Below are positions 63,310 to 64,000 of a DNA stretch of 64,000 bases, piece by piece. How positions within the stretch are numbered: the first letter of the stretch is position 1; the number at the start of each line of letters is the position of its first letter. A program made the position numbers and the translations under genes. The notes below the pieces were generated by a model. The model made no database searches, was not told the DNA's origin, and saw only the letters and a program-made list of their open reading frames with translations. The DNA comes from Curtobacterium flaccumfaciens pv. betae (GTDB taxonomy: Bacteria; Actinomycetota; Actinomycetes; Actinomycetales; Microbacteriaceae), in contig NZ_JAPJDC010000001.1 of assembly GCF_026241855.1 (NCBI RefSeq), positions 3,410,001 to 3,474,000 on the forward strand. The letters run 5' to 3'.

Positions 63310-64000
63310 GTGCCCGACGCCACCCGACGCCCCTTCGCCAGCCACGGCAAGCAGGCCCGTCGTCGGGGTTGGGGCACGCTCGTCACCGTCGTCGCGGCCA
63401 CCGTCCCCGTCCTGCTCGTTAGCGGCACCAGCGTCGCCGCGATCGCCGGGGCGCAGCTCGCCACCGCCCCGCAGACCGTCGCACTGAGCACCGACGACCA
63501 GAACACCGCCAAGACCGCGGACATCTCGGCGATCAAGGGCGGGGCGAACATCCTGCTCATCGGCAGCGACACCCGGGTCGGCCAGTTCGACTCCGACGAG
63601 GACGTCGAGGGCGCCCGCAACGACGTCACGATGCTCATCCACATCTCGGCGGACCACCAGCAGCTCACCGCGGTCAGCTTCCCCCGTGACCTGATGGTCC
63701 CGATCCCGGCCTGCACCAACCCCGCGACCGGCACGACCTACCCCGCGTCCACCTCGGCGATGTTCAACACCGCGCTCGGCAACGGCGGTGTCTCCTGCGT
63801 CGTGGACACGGTCGAGAACCTGACCGGCCTGAGCATCCCCTACGCCGGGCTCATCACCTTCGACGGCGTGATCGAGATGTCGAACGCCCTCGGCGGCGTG
63901 GACGTGTGCGTCGCCGAGCCGATCGACGACACGTTCACCGGCCTGCACCTCACGACGGGCTCGCACTCCCTCGAGGGCTCGGACGCCCTCGCCTTCCTGC
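63310..64000 (+). CDS. LytR-CpsA-Psr (LCP) family protein, cut by the window end
   Basis: The first 230 codons of an LCP-family wall-polymer ligase; the gene runs off the window. After a short basic cytoplasmic head (RRPFASHGKQARRRGWG) comes one membrane helix (about 23-48), then the catalytic domain: NILLIGSDTRVG, EGARNDVTMLIHISADH, VSFPRDLMVPIPAC, GLITFDGVIEMSNALGGVDVCV and GSHSLEGSDALAF. The Asp/Arg residues that bind the polyprenyl pyrophosphate are in place. LCP proteins attach teichoic-acid-like or arabinogalactan-type polymers to peptidoglycan. GTG 63310 follows GGAGA. Confidence 0.9.
   Translation, partial: MPDATRRPFASHGKQARRRGWGTLVTVVAATVPVLLVSGTSVAAIAGAQLATAPQTVALSTDDQNTAKTADISAIKGGANILLIGSDTRVGQFDSDEDVEGARNDVTMLIHISADHQQLTAVSFPRDLMVPIPACTNPATGTTYPASTSAMFNTALGNGGVSCVVDTVENLTGLSIPYAGLITFDGVIEMSNALGGVDVCVAEPIDDTFTGLHLTTGSHSLEGSDALAFL

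Overview
The window is high-GC DNA from an actinobacterium, most likely a member of the Microbacteriaceae; Curtobacterium is my best guess from protein style and gene order, but this is inferred without a database search. Supporting signs are the gene string khtT-khtU-SURF1-DUF3817-guaA, frequent GTG starts, 4-base ATGA/GTGA overlaps, CIRCE-controlled groES, a GuaB3 paralogue, and the actinobacterial order infA-rpmJ-rpsM-rpsK-rpoA-rplQ-truA / rplM-rpsI-glmM / coaA / glmS-acpS-alr-tsaE-tsaB-rimI-tsaD / groES / guaB / guaB3 / guaA.

Layout. 1-3.3 kb: a membrane protein, an MpaB-type oxygenase, a broken partial copy of pdxH, an orphan gene, and intact pdxH. 3.3-8.6 kb: a desferrioxamine-type siderophore operon (desA, desB, fused desC-desD) under a DtxR/IdeR iron box. 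8.7-16.2 kb: Tat-exported phosphoesterase, pcrA, glycerophosphodiesterase, DUF817 and Bax-inhibitor-like membrane proteins. 16.6-21.4 kb: operon from K+ efflux genes to guaA. 22-31.9 kb: glpD, guaB3, the livHMGF ABC transporter, and divergent guaB. 32-39.8 kb: accessory genes, livK, rarD, groES, a THUMP-like methyltransferase and a Q-rich membrane protein. 39.9-47.4 kb: t6A genes (tsaD, rimI, tsaB, tsaE), two tandem alanine racemases and acpS. 47.4-53.3 kb: glmS, a glutathione peroxidase, coaA, glmM, rpsI, rplM. 53.6-59.7 kb: a wall-anchored nuclease, an MBL hydrolase, truA, a FUSC protein. 59.8-63.0 kb: the rpoA ribosomal operon. 63.3 kb to the end: an LCP-family gene cut by the window edge.

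How the genes work together. Purine synthesis is represented by guaA, guaB and guaB3; cell-wall precursor supply by glmS, glmM and alr (with a wall-polymer ligase of the LCP family); t6A tRNA modification by tsaB, tsaD and tsaE. The iron operon carries all four desferrioxamine activities. The split liv system has a GlnR-like nitrogen operator upstream of livH and a weaker one upstream of livK, suggesting co-regulation.

Most unusual parts. (1) An AT-richer three-gene overlapping cassette (42136-44123; TIGR04255-type protein plus two unknowns) splits the conserved tsaE-tsaB junction. (2) Intergenic regions carry a dispersed nested-palindrome element (four copies in about 11 kb, two of them flanking one accessory gene), plus three other elements of the same A-B-B'-A' layout but different sequence. 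(3) A partial duplication of pdxH brackets an orphan gene. (4) LivH has an extra extracellular domain.
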